From the IMG/VR virus record IMGVR_UViG_3300015171_000026, positions 1 through 26,979 of that record: a stretch of 26,979 bases of DNA; one strand, given 5' to 3'. This document shows, piece by piece, positions 1-7,215 of the stretch (the first letter of the stretch is position 1; each line of letters begins with the position of its first letter). Both the position numbers and the translations under genes were made by a program. The stretch is from a virus. The notes below the pieces were generated by a model. The model was not told the origin of the DNA. It saw only the letters and a program-made list of their open reading frames with translations, and made no database searches.

Positions 1-1967
1 GGTTCGTAGTTGTCGAACTGCAAAATGGTGTTCGCAGCCGCTGCGATGTCAGATAGGGAGTCAACTATTTGAGTTGGCGGGTTGGTGTTGGGTCCGGTGG
101 CGACGTAAGTGAAGTTAGGGAGACCTACATCCTGCCTGTAGTAATCAACCTTGTCCACTTGGGGGTCTGGGGAGTATTCGCAGGTAAGGGTGTTATTGAG
201 GACCGGAGTAAGTTGAGGAGTGGACGCTGGACCGGGATTCGAAAGCGCGCCAGTTGGGGAGCTGCGATATACAGCGCGGTAACTGACGTTGGTGCGGACG
301 CCTGCGGGGAGCGGGGGGATGACCACGCCGTTGCAGGTCATCTTCAACTTGCGCCCGGTGTGGAACCAGTAGTCGTAGTCGATTTCAACTTGGTAGGCTC
401 CAGTGCCGGGAACTGTGATGACGACCGAGCCGGTAAGGGTGCCACCAGTGCCGTTAATTGCACCGATAAAGATCAAGGGAAGCGCAGAGACCACGGTTTC
501 CGTCTGGCCGTTGTGGGGAGCAGTAGAGAAGGAGCCGGTTGGGGTGGCCCCAGTGACGCCTCCACCAATCCCCACCATGATCTGGTCTTTGTAATTGAAG
601 GTCAGGGTGTAGGTGCCTGCGTTGGGAAAGAAGATGCTTCCCACCACACACATATTGAAATCTTGATAGCCTTCGCTTTCGAGCGCAGGGGTAAAGACGG
701 GGATAGAGCCAGTGACGGTTCCTGCGGAGTCGAGGGTGTCCCAGAGGAAAGGAACCGTTCCATCTTCGGGAGATGAATCGAATTGCCATGAGTTATTGGA
801 AGCGCTCCCCGCCGCCGTGCCGATAGACTTCGCAATGCCTGTTCCGGAGTCGTTAGGATTCTTCCAGATATAAGTTGCGACCGGGCCTGAGTGTGGAGAG
901 TCGCCCCAGAAGTAGGTAGTAACATCCCCGAGGGTAGAGACCTTGGTGGCAATGGCGGAGGTGACAAGGGTCCATGCAATAGAGAAGGAACCACTGTTTG
1001 CACTAAATGTGTTCGCAGCAGAGTCGAGGCCGACTTGGAATTGAACCGCCCCCGCAGGAACGATGAAGGTTCCTCCATTGCTCACGCTGACCACGATGGG
1101 GACCGGACCGCCAGAAGGAAGGACGTTGCCGGAGACATCTGTGAACGCGCCCATAACTACAGCGGTTCCGAGGGCTACGAATTGACCGGGATAGGTCGCA
1201 GTAGTGTTGCCGGTATGCTGAGGCGGGACAAAGCCATAAGGTCCAACCGTAGCAGTGCCGGTCACAACGAGAGTTAGGGTCTGCGCACCAGCGGGGGTGG
1301 CAATGATGACTGGGGCCGTACCGTCCGCACCTGAAGTGTGGCCGTAGTTGTAGGAAGGATTTGCTCCTCCCACGTTTGTCCACGGAATCGTAGTAGCAGG
1401 TAGGGAATCGGTGCCGGTGGTGGTGGTGCCGGAGGTCGCGACGACAGGAGGTGTTTGAGGTTCCCTGATGCCCATTTTGTAAATCAGGCCATCGGAGCGA
1501 ACCTTCAGCATCCCAGAGCAGGCAAAGGTGGATGGGGATTGGTCGAGAGCAAATTTAGTGGTGATGGTGACGTTAGTGATGGTGCCTGCAGGGGATGCGG
1601 GGGAGTCGCCAATGTAGCCCCAAGGTTCAACTGACGCATTAGGACGGAAATTGACTACTGAAACTGGGTTGACGCTGAGGTTGGTAGCGATTACAGGGAG
1701 CGCGCCCGTAGTGCCGTAGTGAAGATTTCCGTTCGCTTCCTTGACGATGTAAGTAAAACCACCAGCGGGGCCTGCGGGGGTTGAGTCGTTCAGACGAGAG
1801 ATGGTTTGGATGGCGGCGGAGACATTCAGGATTGCATCGGTGAGGACGTTGCGGAGGGTGATGGCGGAGTTCCAATAGCCTCTCACATTGACGGCGAGCG
1901 CAATCTTCCCCACCAAACGGTTGATTGGGGATACTACATCAAACCCTCCGAAACCTTTGCGCGCCAC
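1..1967 (-). CDS. Large Ig/Fn3-like tail or fibre protein (partial, C-terminus outside window)
   Basis: My own reading of the minus strand gives an uninterrupted frame of about 655 codons that leaves the window at base 1. The only usable start is GTG at 1967, five bases after GGGAG; an ATG overlapping it (1969) hits a stop after 11 codons, and an in-frame TAG at 1979 closes the frame upstream. The protein is rich in Gly, Thr, Ser and Pro with a beta-sandwich look. A segment near residues 465-500 with Gly-Thr-Tyr-Thr-Leu-Thr-Phe and Lys-Asp resembles a PA14/GLEYA-type carbohydrate-binding fold. Near residue 580 an Fn3-like stretch includes YRSSPTGALSNPGPAS, and the visible end reads ILQFDNYEP. 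As the last gene of the leftward structural operon it is probably a tail, fibre or host-recognition protein. No catalytic motif is visible. The frame is certain; the function is inferred. Confidence 0.75.
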   Translation of the reverse strand, partial: MARKGFGGFDVVSPINRLVGKIALAVNVRGYWNSAITLRNVLTDAILNVSAAIQTISRLNDSTPAGPAGGFTYIVKEANGNLHYGTTGALPVIATNLSVNPVSVVNFRPNASVEPWGYIGDSPASPAGTITNVTITTKFALDQSPSTFACSGMLKVRSDGLIYKMGIREPQTPPVVATSGTTTTGTDSLPATTIPWTNVGGANPSYNYGHTSGADGTAPVIIATPAGAQTLTLVVTGTATVGPYGFVPPQHTGNTTATYPGQFVALGTAVVMGAFTDVSGNVLPSGGPVPIVVSVSNGGTFIVPAGAVQFQVGLDSAANTFSANSGSFSIAWTLVTSAIATKVSTLGDVTTYFWGDSPHSGPVATYIWKNPNDSGTGIAKSIGTAAGSASNNSWQFDSSPEDGTVPFLWDTLDSAGTVTGSIPVFTPALESEGYQDFNMCVVGSIFFPNAGTYTLTFNYKDQIMVGIGGGVTGATPTGSFSTAPHNGQTETVVSALPLIFIGAINGTGGTLTGSVVITVPGTGAYQVEIDYDYWFHTGRKLKMTCNGVVIPPLPAGVRTNVSYRAVYRSSPTGALSNPGPASTPQLTPVLNNTLTCEYSPDPQVDKVDYYRQDVGLPNFTYVATGPNTNPPTQIVDSLSDIAAAANTILQFDNYE

Positions 1968-1976
1968 ATGCTCTCC

Positions 1977-2258
1977 CTACGCTGACGGTTCATAGCAAAC
2001 GTCGATGATGTTACCTGCGGTTCCGAACAGGTATACGTTGTTCAGCAGGCAGCCGCGAGGGAAACTGAAGTCGCCCGTGACTGATCCTCCGCCAACGCCG
2101 ATTGAAATGCCGGAGGTTGCGGAGACCGTGGACCCACCCATGCGGAAAACGGCTGCGGCGTTGTCCTGCAAAACCAGCCATGAGGCGTATACGTTGGGCT
2201 GCCCTGCGGCGATGAGGGGAGTCTTACCAGCCCCGAGGGTTACTTGGAAATTGATCAT
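1977..2258 (-). CDS. Small structural-type protein, 93 aa, unknown function
   Basis: ATG at 2258 follows AGGAG with good spacing and overlaps the stop of the upstream 462-residue gene as ATGA, so the pair is translationally coupled. The product is Gly/Ser/Val-rich and without charge clusters, and ends in a hydrophobic strand-turn-strand (VYLFGTAGNIIDVCYEPSA) of the kind common in small phage head or tail proteins. No enzymatic motif is visible. A minor virion role is inferred from the position between neck genes and the large tail gene; I do not recognise a named family. Confidence 0.8.
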   Translation of the reverse strand: MINFQVTLGAGKTPLIAAGQPNVYASWLVLQDNAAAVFRMGGSTVSATSGISIGVGGGSVTGDFSFPRGCLLNNVYLFGTAGNIIDVCYEPSA

Positions 2259-3643
2259 GATTTCTCCTGTAGCGCAAATCTAGGCTCTGCTTGGTCTTCC
2301 TTGGAAATTGGCCTGCGAAGGTCCGTTGGGAAAATTCCAGATTCCTTCAGGTGGCGATTGGTTTCCATTGCGAATGAGATGAAGCGCTGGTGAAGGGCTA
2401 GGGATTCCTGAAACTCAGCCCCTCCCTCTTTGAACTGCGCCAGATGTTCCGCCTCATCAATGATGGCGTCCAGGACTTCGCGGGAGACTTGGATGAAGTC
2501 GGAGTCAGCAGTAAATACCGGCGCATTCGCAACCATCGAGAGCGTGACCGCCACAGACTCGCCTGCGGGGATGAGAGGGGAGACAGCAAAGAGGTCAATC
2601 CCTCCTCGGATGATTTGTGGCATGGCGTCAGGGTTCGACTGCCATTCATAGTCGTATTGGTCGGCTTCGTAGAAGGAGGGAGTATCCACTGGGACGTTGT
2701 TGATTCTAGCTTGCAACAACCAGGGCATCTCAGCCATCAGACGCACGCCTTCGGTGAAGCGTTGCTGGCAGTATTGCGCGCGCAGCAGGTCTTTCGATTC
2801 CGTCTCCTTGCTCAACATATCCGCCATCATTCCAAACTTCAAAACCCATGAGAAGTCGTTGGGGATGAGCAGAGGATCGGCGATGGGGATGGTGATGTTT
2901 CCGCCTGACAGAACACCGAGGCAATCGAGGGTATTGGGGACGTTCGGCTTGGCATCGAAGGTGATGTATTGCTGTGGAGAACCGAGAATATCCCAGCAGA
3001 GAGGGGTGCCGAAGAATTGCTCAAAGTCGTTGGTGAAATACTCGAAACTCATCGTGTCGTCGCGATAGAGGGTAACAGGGGGACCAAAGCCATCGGCAGG
3101 GACGTAGCGAATTCGACGCATGTCGAGAATAGATTGTGCCGTCGAGTCGGGAAGCTGGACGCGGTTGGTGCCGGGGAGGATTTCCAAGTTCGCGTCGAAC
3201 GGCCCCACGTTGCAATCGGCTATTTGAAGTATCTGGTCCCTGCGCCGCTGAAATCCATTGACGAAATCGGCGATGTTGAATTGGTTGGTGCCGGTCCAGC
3301 TACTTCCGGTAGGGGGTTCCAAGAGATGGTATTCAGCAATGGTGAAGACGTTGGAATCGGTGAGGGTCTGGTAGCGCGGGGATGTGGGGTTGTCTCCGAC
3401 GAGAGGATTGATGCCGTTGGCGGTTGATTGCCAAACCGGGAGAGAAGCGGGGTTGGTCTGGGTATAGGTGGTTGTCCAATCGACAATCCACTGCTGAGTT
3501 AGGCAGTTCCAAACCCGCACCGCCTCATTGAGGTAGTGATAAATCTCCCCCTTCGTCCATCGAACGTTCGAGACATCGTTGAGGCGCAGGGATACCTCCT
3601 GATTCGCCTGAAGCCACGTCTCGTTGCTAAATGTGGGCGACAC
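2255..3643 (-). CDS. Probable neck/adaptor or tail structural protein, 462 aa
   Basis: The start is GTG at 3643, directly after the TAA of the upstream 55-residue gene (TAAGTG) and preceded by AAGGGG. The N-terminus (RLNDVSNVRWTKGEIYHYLNEAVRVWN) looks like a helical adaptor: an Asp-Val-X-Asn-Val-X-Trp motif followed by a Tyr-X2-Glu-Ala-X-Arg helix, which I associate with phage proteins encoded next to head-tail connector genes. The middle is rich in Trp, Pro and Asn; residues 370-450 are helical and acidic. It lies between the lysine-rich protein cluster and the tail gene. A structural role at the neck is inferred, and no catalytic residues are visible. Confidence 0.75.
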   Translation of the reverse strand: MSPTFSNETWLQANQEVSLRLNDVSNVRWTKGEIYHYLNEAVRVWNCLTQQWIVDWTTTYTQTNPASLPVWQSTANGINPLVGDNPTSPRYQTLTDSNVFTIAEYHLLEPPTGSSWTGTNQFNIADFVNGFQRRRDQILQIADCNVGPFDANLEILPGTNRVQLPDSTAQSILDMRRIRYVPADGFGPPVTLYRDDTMSFEYFTNDFEQFFGTPLCWDILGSPQQYITFDAKPNVPNTLDCLGVLSGGNITIPIADPLLIPNDFSWVLKFGMMADMLSKETESKDLLRAQYCQQRFTEGVRLMAEMPWLLQARINNVPVDTPSFYEADQYDYEWQSNPDAMPQIIRGGIDLFAVSPLIPAGESVAVTLSMVANAPVFTADSDFIQVSREVLDAIIDEAEHLAQFKEGGAEFQESLALHQRFISFAMETNRHLKESGIFPTDLRRPISKEDQAEPRFALQEKS

Positions 3644-3811
3644 TTACCCCTTCTTCCTCTTTGCCCCGATGACCTTGGTTCCTCCTGCGAGCTTGAAGGG
3701 TGTGCCGGAGGGCTTCTTGATTTCCTTCGCTCCTGCGAGCTTGATGTCAGAGTTGGGGTTGTCTTTTTTGATGTGTGCGCAGTTACCGCCTTTTGATGTT
3801 GAATGTTTCAT
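3644..3811 (-). CDS. Lysine-rich small protein (KHST family), 55 aa
   Basis: This frame starts at ATG 3811 behind GAGAGGAAG and ends with TAA at 3644, immediately before the next GTG start. The ATG overlaps the TGA of the upstream 68-residue gene (ATGA). The protein begins MKHSTSKGG and ends GAKRKKG. It has 13 Lys and 1 Arg against 3 acidic residues and no hydrophobic core. Its N-terminus matches the 39-residue protein at 9503-9622 (MAKHSTEKNG), so the two are probably paralogues. It is too small and basic for an enzyme. A DNA-associated or virion-packaged role is inferred from charge and location. Confidence 0.8.
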   Translation of the reverse strand: MKHSTSKGGNCAHIKKDNPNSDIKLAGAKEIKKPSGTPFKLAGGTKVIGAKRKKG

Positions 3812-4014
3812 TTTCCACTTCCTCTCTTCTGTTTGGCTTCTTTCTTTCTCTGAGCAGAATCAATCTTGACCCGCTTTGGATCAGTCGAATGCTTGACGAC
3901 GTGGGTCTTCCCAGCAACGACAACATCCTTAGCCGTATCAGGAATGTCGTGAATATGTCGATAAGCGAGGTTCTTGCGATAGCCTTCCTTGCTGGCAAAG
4001 TGAAGGGTTGGCAT
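3808..4014 (-). CDS. Basic small protein, 68 aa
   Basis: ATG at 4014 directly follows the TAA of the upstream gene, and its TGA overlaps the next ATG. The product is His/Lys-rich: it starts MPTLHFASKEGYRKN, contains THVVKHSTDPKRVKIDS in the middle and ends in RKKEAKQKRGSGK. The central KHST tetrapeptide recurs at the N-termini of the 55- and 39-residue proteins. An overlapping alternative frame (3783-4037) breaks the exact tiling of neighbours and has a less gene-like composition, so it was not chosen. Function is unknown. Confidence 0.72.
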   Translation of the reverse strand: MPTLHFASKEGYRKNLAYRHIHDIPDTAKDVVVAGKTHVVKHSTDPKRVKIDSAQRKKEAKQKRGSGK

Positions 4015-4269
4015 TTAGTATCCACGCTTTCTACCAATGGATTTCCCCTCGTTCATGATGGGCTTCAGTTTCGCAGTAAACGGCTTCGATGCGGCGAGTC
4101 CCTTGGTCGAGTGACGAACAGAGAATATCTGAGCCTTCTTCAAAAGCGTCCCAGAGCCTTCAGGCGAGGCTCCTCCCTCGGGGAGATGTCCAAGGTCGTT
4201 CGACGACTTGAACGCGCCCTTGGTGGCGTCTGAGGTCACGCCAGAGGGGGTTGTATCAGGGAAGTTCAT
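4015..4269 (-). CDS. Basic small protein, 84 aa
   Basis: ATG at 4269 follows GAGGAAGAG and overlaps the TGA of the upstream 96-residue gene (ATGA); the gene ends TAA at 4015, one base before the next ATG. The first half is Gly/Ser/Thr-rich and probably disordered (PEGGASPEGSGT); the second half is basic and ends KSIGRKRGY. It fits the same short, basic-tailed group as its neighbours. No recognisable domain. Confidence 0.75.
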   Translation of the reverse strand: MNFPDTTPSGVTSDATKGAFKSSNDLGHLPEGGASPEGSGTLLKKAQIFSVRHSTKGLAASKPFTAKLKPIMNEGKSIGRKRGY

Positions 4270-4556
4270 CTCTTCCTCGGCATGGACTTAGTGGACTGGA
4301 CCTGAACCTTTGGCGCGACAGCAGGACGCGACTGAGCCTTGGTCTGGGTGGGGTGGATGAAAGACTTGTTGGCGTCCTGCACGGTCTTGTCGTCCGCCTG
4401 CTTATTCATGTCCTGAACGGCCTTGTCGTGGTCAGAGGGCTGCGCAGGCTTGTAGAAAGGCGTCGGAACCTTGCTCACAAGGTCGTTGGCCTTCTTGTAA
4501 ATCCCGCGAGCCATGTCCACTAGTCCAGAAGGTTCGTCGTCAAGTGGGTCGCCCAT
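4266..4556 (-). CDS. Basic-tailed small protein, 96 aa
   Basis: ATG at 4556 lies one base after the TGA of the 65-residue gene upstream and its own TGA overlaps the next start. The N-terminus is acidic (MGDPLDDEPSG); a short helical part follows (ARGIYKKANDLVSKV), then a Gln/Lys/Asp-rich low-complexity stretch with an imperfect KAVQDMNKQ / KTVQDANKS repeat, and finally a basic tail, STKSMPRKR. This is the longest member of the lysine-rich cluster. Function unknown; a structural or DNA-contacting role is inferred only from context. Confidence 0.78.
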   Translation of the reverse strand: MGDPLDDEPSGLVDMARGIYKKANDLVSKVPTPFYKPAQPSDHDKAVQDMNKQADDKTVQDANKSFIHPTQTKAQSRPAVAPKVQVQSTKSMPRKR

Positions 4557-4557
4557 G

Positions 4558-4755
4558 TCAGCCTTTCTTTCTCGGAGAGTCCTTGCTCATCGGGAACTTC
4601 GCCTGATTGGCAACACGCCCCGTGGATTTCGTGGCGTACTGCTTGGCCGACCCGACTTTGTGAATCATCGACTTTCCGGGGTTGCCGTTCAGGACACTGC
4701 CCTCCACAGAACGGTCAATAGGTTCGGACGTGGGGACTACTTTTACACTCTGCAT
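4558..4755 (-). CDS. Lysine-rich small protein with SPRKK tail, 65 aa
   Basis: ATG at 4755 is preceded by AGAGG with seven bases of spacing and follows the TAG of the 53-residue gene by three bases. The protein is polar throughout, with no predicted hydrophobic core, and ends PMSKDSPRKKG. The Ser-Pro-Arg-Lys-Lys end is the same tetrad type as in the 39- and 53-residue proteins and resembles the S/T-P-K/R-K/R minor-groove binding motif of histone tails. Confidence 0.78.
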   Translation of the reverse strand: MQSVKVVPTSEPIDRSVEGSVLNGNPGKSMIHKVGSAKQYATKSTGRVANQAKFPMSKDSPRKKG

Positions 4756-4758
4756 TGG

Positions 4759-4920
4759 CTACCTCTTCCGCTTCGGAGACTTCTTTTCCGCCGACTTTAC
4801 TTCATGCTTCATGGACTTCTTCTCGCCCTTGATTTTGTGCGCCATCCCTTCCGCTTTCTTCAGGAAGGATGAGGGGTGAGATTCAGCTTCGGATTTCGGT
4901 GTCTCTTCAGATTCTTTCAT
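4759..4920 (-). CDS. Highly charged small protein with SPKRKR tail, 53 aa
   Basis: The frame runs from ATG 4920 (AAAGGA upstream, seven bases spacing) to TAG at 4759. It begins MKESEETPKSEAESHPSSF and ends EKKSPKRKR. The N-terminus is acidic and the C-terminal two thirds strongly basic and helical (FLKKAEGMAHKIKGEKKS). It fills exactly the gap between two neighbouring small genes, which supports it in spite of its length. Function unknown. Confidence 0.78.
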   Translation of the reverse strand: MKESEETPKSEAESHPSSFLKKAEGMAHKIKGEKKSMKHEVKSAEKKSPKRKR

Positions 4921-4924
4921 TGGA

Positions 4925-5101
4925 TTATCCTTTCTTTCGCGAGATCGACTTCATATTCTGGGCAAATACTGCTTCCTTTTCCTTCACTCCCCCCGCTTTC
5001 TTTCCAGCAGCGATTTTCTTAGGGGTAGCCTTACCAAACTTTCCGAGGGTTCCTTTGGCCTTCATCTTATCGGTGGCCTTTTGTATCCAGTGATTTGCCA
5101 T
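4925..5101 (-). CDS. Lysine-rich HWIQKA-type small protein, 58 aa
   Basis: ATG at 5101 shares one base with the TGA of the 337-residue gene upstream (TGATG) and follows GAGGA with seven bases of spacing; TAA at 4925. It starts MANHWIQKATDKMKAKGTLG and ends NMKSISRKKG, with 15 Lys and 1 Arg against 3 acidic residues. A Trp-Ile-X-Lys-Ala start followed by K-x-A/G-K repeats is a pattern I associate with small proteins found in many phage genomes, usually without assigned function. Probably virion-associated (inference). Confidence 0.82.
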   Translation of the reverse strand: MANHWIQKATDKMKAKGTLGKFGKATPKKIAAGKKAGGVKEKEAVFAQNMKSISRKKG

Positions 5102-6114
5102 CACAAATTCCTCGATGCCACAGTACCCGTGGCGGGGTTGAAGGTGGCGACGATGCCAATGTTGGTAAAGCGGTTCATTTGAACGTAATACGCATCGTAA
5201 ATATCCCTGTCAATGCTTCGAATCTCATGCAATTGATCTTTGTATTCCGCGTTCGCAGATTGCATCAGGAAACGGTAGTCAGCGCCTTGGCCCCTTGGAT
5301 TCGCCTCGTTCTTGTTTGCCTCGGCCCATTCATATGCTTTTACCCTGCCCAAAGTCTTGACCAAATGCTCAGTCATGGGCGCAGGGACAGCGGATTGGCC
5401 GGGGATGTCGGTCAGGTCAGGTCCACCCCATGAGTAGCCCACCGTGTAGGTGTAGACGGCTTGGGGTTGGGGGTAGAGTTCGTAGACTGCATAGCCGGGG
5501 GTAGCGCTTCCCGGTCGGTTATCCACCCCATGCGGAACCACATTGCCGGGGTTAGAGAATATCTGCCGCTGAGGGTCCGCGATGTTTATCTTCTCCCACT
5601 GCCCGCGCCGATTATCCACGTCGAGATGGATGACATTGCGAACGTCCATGAAGAATTCCCATGCTTGAAAGTTCTGGACTGGCGCAACGATGTAAGGCTG
5701 GTAGATGGAGTAACCCATGCCGGGGCCGGAGTTGATGTCGATCCAGTTACGATCCAAGGTCAGAATGGCTTGCGCAGGGTTGGTGAAGTCGGCAGCGATG
5801 ATGTTGTAGATGGTCGATGCACCGATGCGGAACTGGCGTTGGGTCAGGAGAGAGTAGGGGTAAAGAGAAGATGTGGCTGCCCACGCTGCCGAGGCAATGG
5901 CGTCCCCCGTCACGGTGTTTGCGCCGAGGGTAGTTGTAGCAGACCCCGCGTTCATCACAGGCGGGGTGGCATAGCCGGTGTTCCCGACTTGGAAGGACCA
6001 GCCTTTAAGGTTGCGTATGTCAACCCACGCGTTGCGAAGATGGGTGCGAGCGAGAGCGGCGGAGTAATTGGGAACACAGCCCCTTTGCTCGCCAATCATT
6101 GAACTCAAACTCAT
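5101..6114 (-). CDS. Probable neck/head-completion protein, 337 aa
   Basis: ATG at 6114 follows a GGGGGATGGG stretch. The protein has a helical start (NYSAALARTHLRNAWVDIR), beta-rich Gly/Ala/Thr sequence in the middle, and a helical, highly charged C-terminal part (VKTLGRVKAYEWAEANKNE) ending in ATFNPATGTVASRNL. The architecture, helices bracketing a beta region, and the position just after the capsid and decoration genes suggest a connector or tail-tube-associated structural protein. I do not recognise a named family. It is preceded by a terminator-like hairpin (6125-6155), so its expression may depend on read-through. Confidence 0.75.
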   Translation of the reverse strand: MSLSSMIGEQRGCVPNYSAALARTHLRNAWVDIRNLKGWSFQVGNTGYATPPVMNAGSATTTLGANTVTGDAIASAAWAATSSLYPYSLLTQRQFRIGASTIYNIIAADFTNPAQAILTLDRNWIDINSGPGMGYSIYQPYIVAPVQNFQAWEFFMDVRNVIHLDVDNRRGQWEKINIADPQRQIFSNPGNVVPHGVDNRPGSATPGYAVYELYPQPQAVYTYTVGYSWGGPDLTDIPGQSAVPAPMTEHLVKTLGRVKAYEWAEANKNEANPRGQGADYRFLMQSANAEYKDQLHEIRSIDRDIYDAYYVQMNRFTNIGIVATFNPATGTVASRNL

Positions 6115-6124
6115 CCCATCCCCC

Positions 6125-6155
6125 TAAAAAGTAGGGCCGAAGGCCGAAGCCCCCA
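6125..6155 (-). terminator. Candidate intrinsic terminator or attenuator
   Basis: Read on the minus strand, a GC-rich hairpin (GGGCTTCGGCCTTCGGCCC; two alternative pairings around TTCG loops) is followed by TACTTTTTA. It sits in the 66-base gap between the 115-residue and 337-residue genes. Pairing is ambiguous and the T-run interrupted, so termination may be partial. Confidence 0.5.
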
Positions 6156-6180
6156 GCCCTGTCTCTCAAAGCTGTTTCCC

Positions 6181-6528
6181 CTATCGTCCGATGTAAACCA
6201 GTCGGACGGTTTGCGCGCTCAGGTCAGTGGTGGAGGTGACTTGGGTGAGCGATGGAACCCCTGCGGTGGCCGTGAGCCACACCAGTTTGAAGGTCTTGCG
6301 CGTTCCGCTGCCGGTGGGCTGGGCGATACACCAGTAGCTTCCACTGACCGCAAGGCCCACGACCAGTACCGCGTCGATAGTCGCGAGGCCCTGAAGGGTA
6401 ATCCCGGTCTGCGCGTTCGATGCGCCCAGAGTTTCGCCCCCGGTGGTGTAGGAGGAAGGCCCGGTATGGTCTACCGGAATTGCCTTCCCCGCTCCGATTG
6501 TGAACAGATCCAACCGTGTGTCGGCCAT
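6181..6528 (-). CDS. Small head decoration-like protein, 115 aa
   Basis: ATG at 6528 lies one base after the TAG of the 209-residue gene, so the two form a pair. The sequence is beta-rich and Thr/Gly-rich with a central hydrophobic strand (TIDAVLVVGLAVSGSYWCIA) and ends in TVRLVYIGR. Composition and placement directly downstream of the capsid and its likely decoration protein suggest a minor capsid or cementing protein. No enzymatic motif. The role is inferred. Confidence 0.75.
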   Translation of the reverse strand: MADTRLDLFTIGAGKAIPVDHTGPSSYTTGGETLGASNAQTGITLQGLATIDAVLVVGLAVSGSYWCIAQPTGSGTRKTFKLVWLTATAGVPSLTQVTSTTDLSAQTVRLVYIGR

Positions 6529-6529
6529 G

Positions 6530-7159
6530 TTAGTACCGTCCTTGGGACCGAGTGATGCGGATCAGGTTGCGGGCTGAGGCCGTGCCGGTGGCGACCAACG
6601 AGACGCCAAGGGTAAGGCCATTCTGTGCCGCGTTGGCTGCTCCTGTGCGGGTCACTGCACCCTGAGTTCCAGTCGAGAGCGAGATGACATCGCCAAAGGC
6701 CGTGGCTGCGGTCGCATCGAACAGGGCGGCTACCTTACCCTTCAACTGAATGAAGGCATAGGGATGAGATTTTCCGAAGTTCGAGTCGATGCTGATACCC
6801 GCGAAATCCGCGTTGGACGTGGTGTTCAAGGTCGTGACTTGGATGGCCGAGGAACCATCTTCCGCCGACTGAAGCCACGAGAGCGCAGTGCCGAGCGGAA
6901 TGGGGTCGGTGTTTACGGTGGGATCGAGCTGGACCCACATATAAACGCCGTCATAGAGTTGGCCCCAAGGGTAAGCGGAGGTCGGGGTGGTGTAGGAGAA
7001 CAACTTGGCTTGGTTCTCGCCGAGTTCGCGGAATGCTCCGACACCAAGGCCGGTGGCGATAGGGATGCCGGTGAGGACTTCCACCGAACCCGTGGAAACG
7101 GTTGAGGCCATGTTATTCAGGCCGTTTGCTCCGAGATAACCAACTACTGTGCGTGCCAT
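6530..7159 (-). CDS. Probable capsid decoration/structural protein, 209 aa
   Basis: ATG at 7159 follows AGGAG with seven bases spacing. The protein is Gly/Ala/Thr-rich; residues 60-150 hold alternating hydrophobic strands (GQLYDGVYMWVQLDP, YAFIQLKGKVAALFDATAAT), and the C-terminus (SLVATGTASARNLIRITRSQ) is the kind of end seen in head decoration or head-fibre proteins. It is the first gene after the major capsid gene, where phages often encode a cementing protein. Assigned by position and composition, not by a diagnostic motif. Confidence 0.75.
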   Translation of the reverse strand: MARTVVGYLGANGLNNMASTVSTGSVEVLTGIPIATGLGVGAFRELGENQAKLFSYTTPTSAYPWGQLYDGVYMWVQLDPTVNTDPIPLGTALSWLQSAEDGSSAIQVTTLNTTSNADFAGISIDSNFGKSHPYAFIQLKGKVAALFDATAATAFGDVISLSTGTQGAVTRTGAANAAQNGLTLGVSLVATGTASARNLIRITRSQGRY

Positions 7160-7215
7160 ATTTGACTCCTTTTGCCCTTGCTTCGTGGATGGCTAAACTA
7201 CGTGGAATCAGTCGT

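Noticed and set aside
69-776. 235-codon plus-strand frame
   Set aside because: Antisense shadow of the large minus-strand tail gene, which is open across the whole region.
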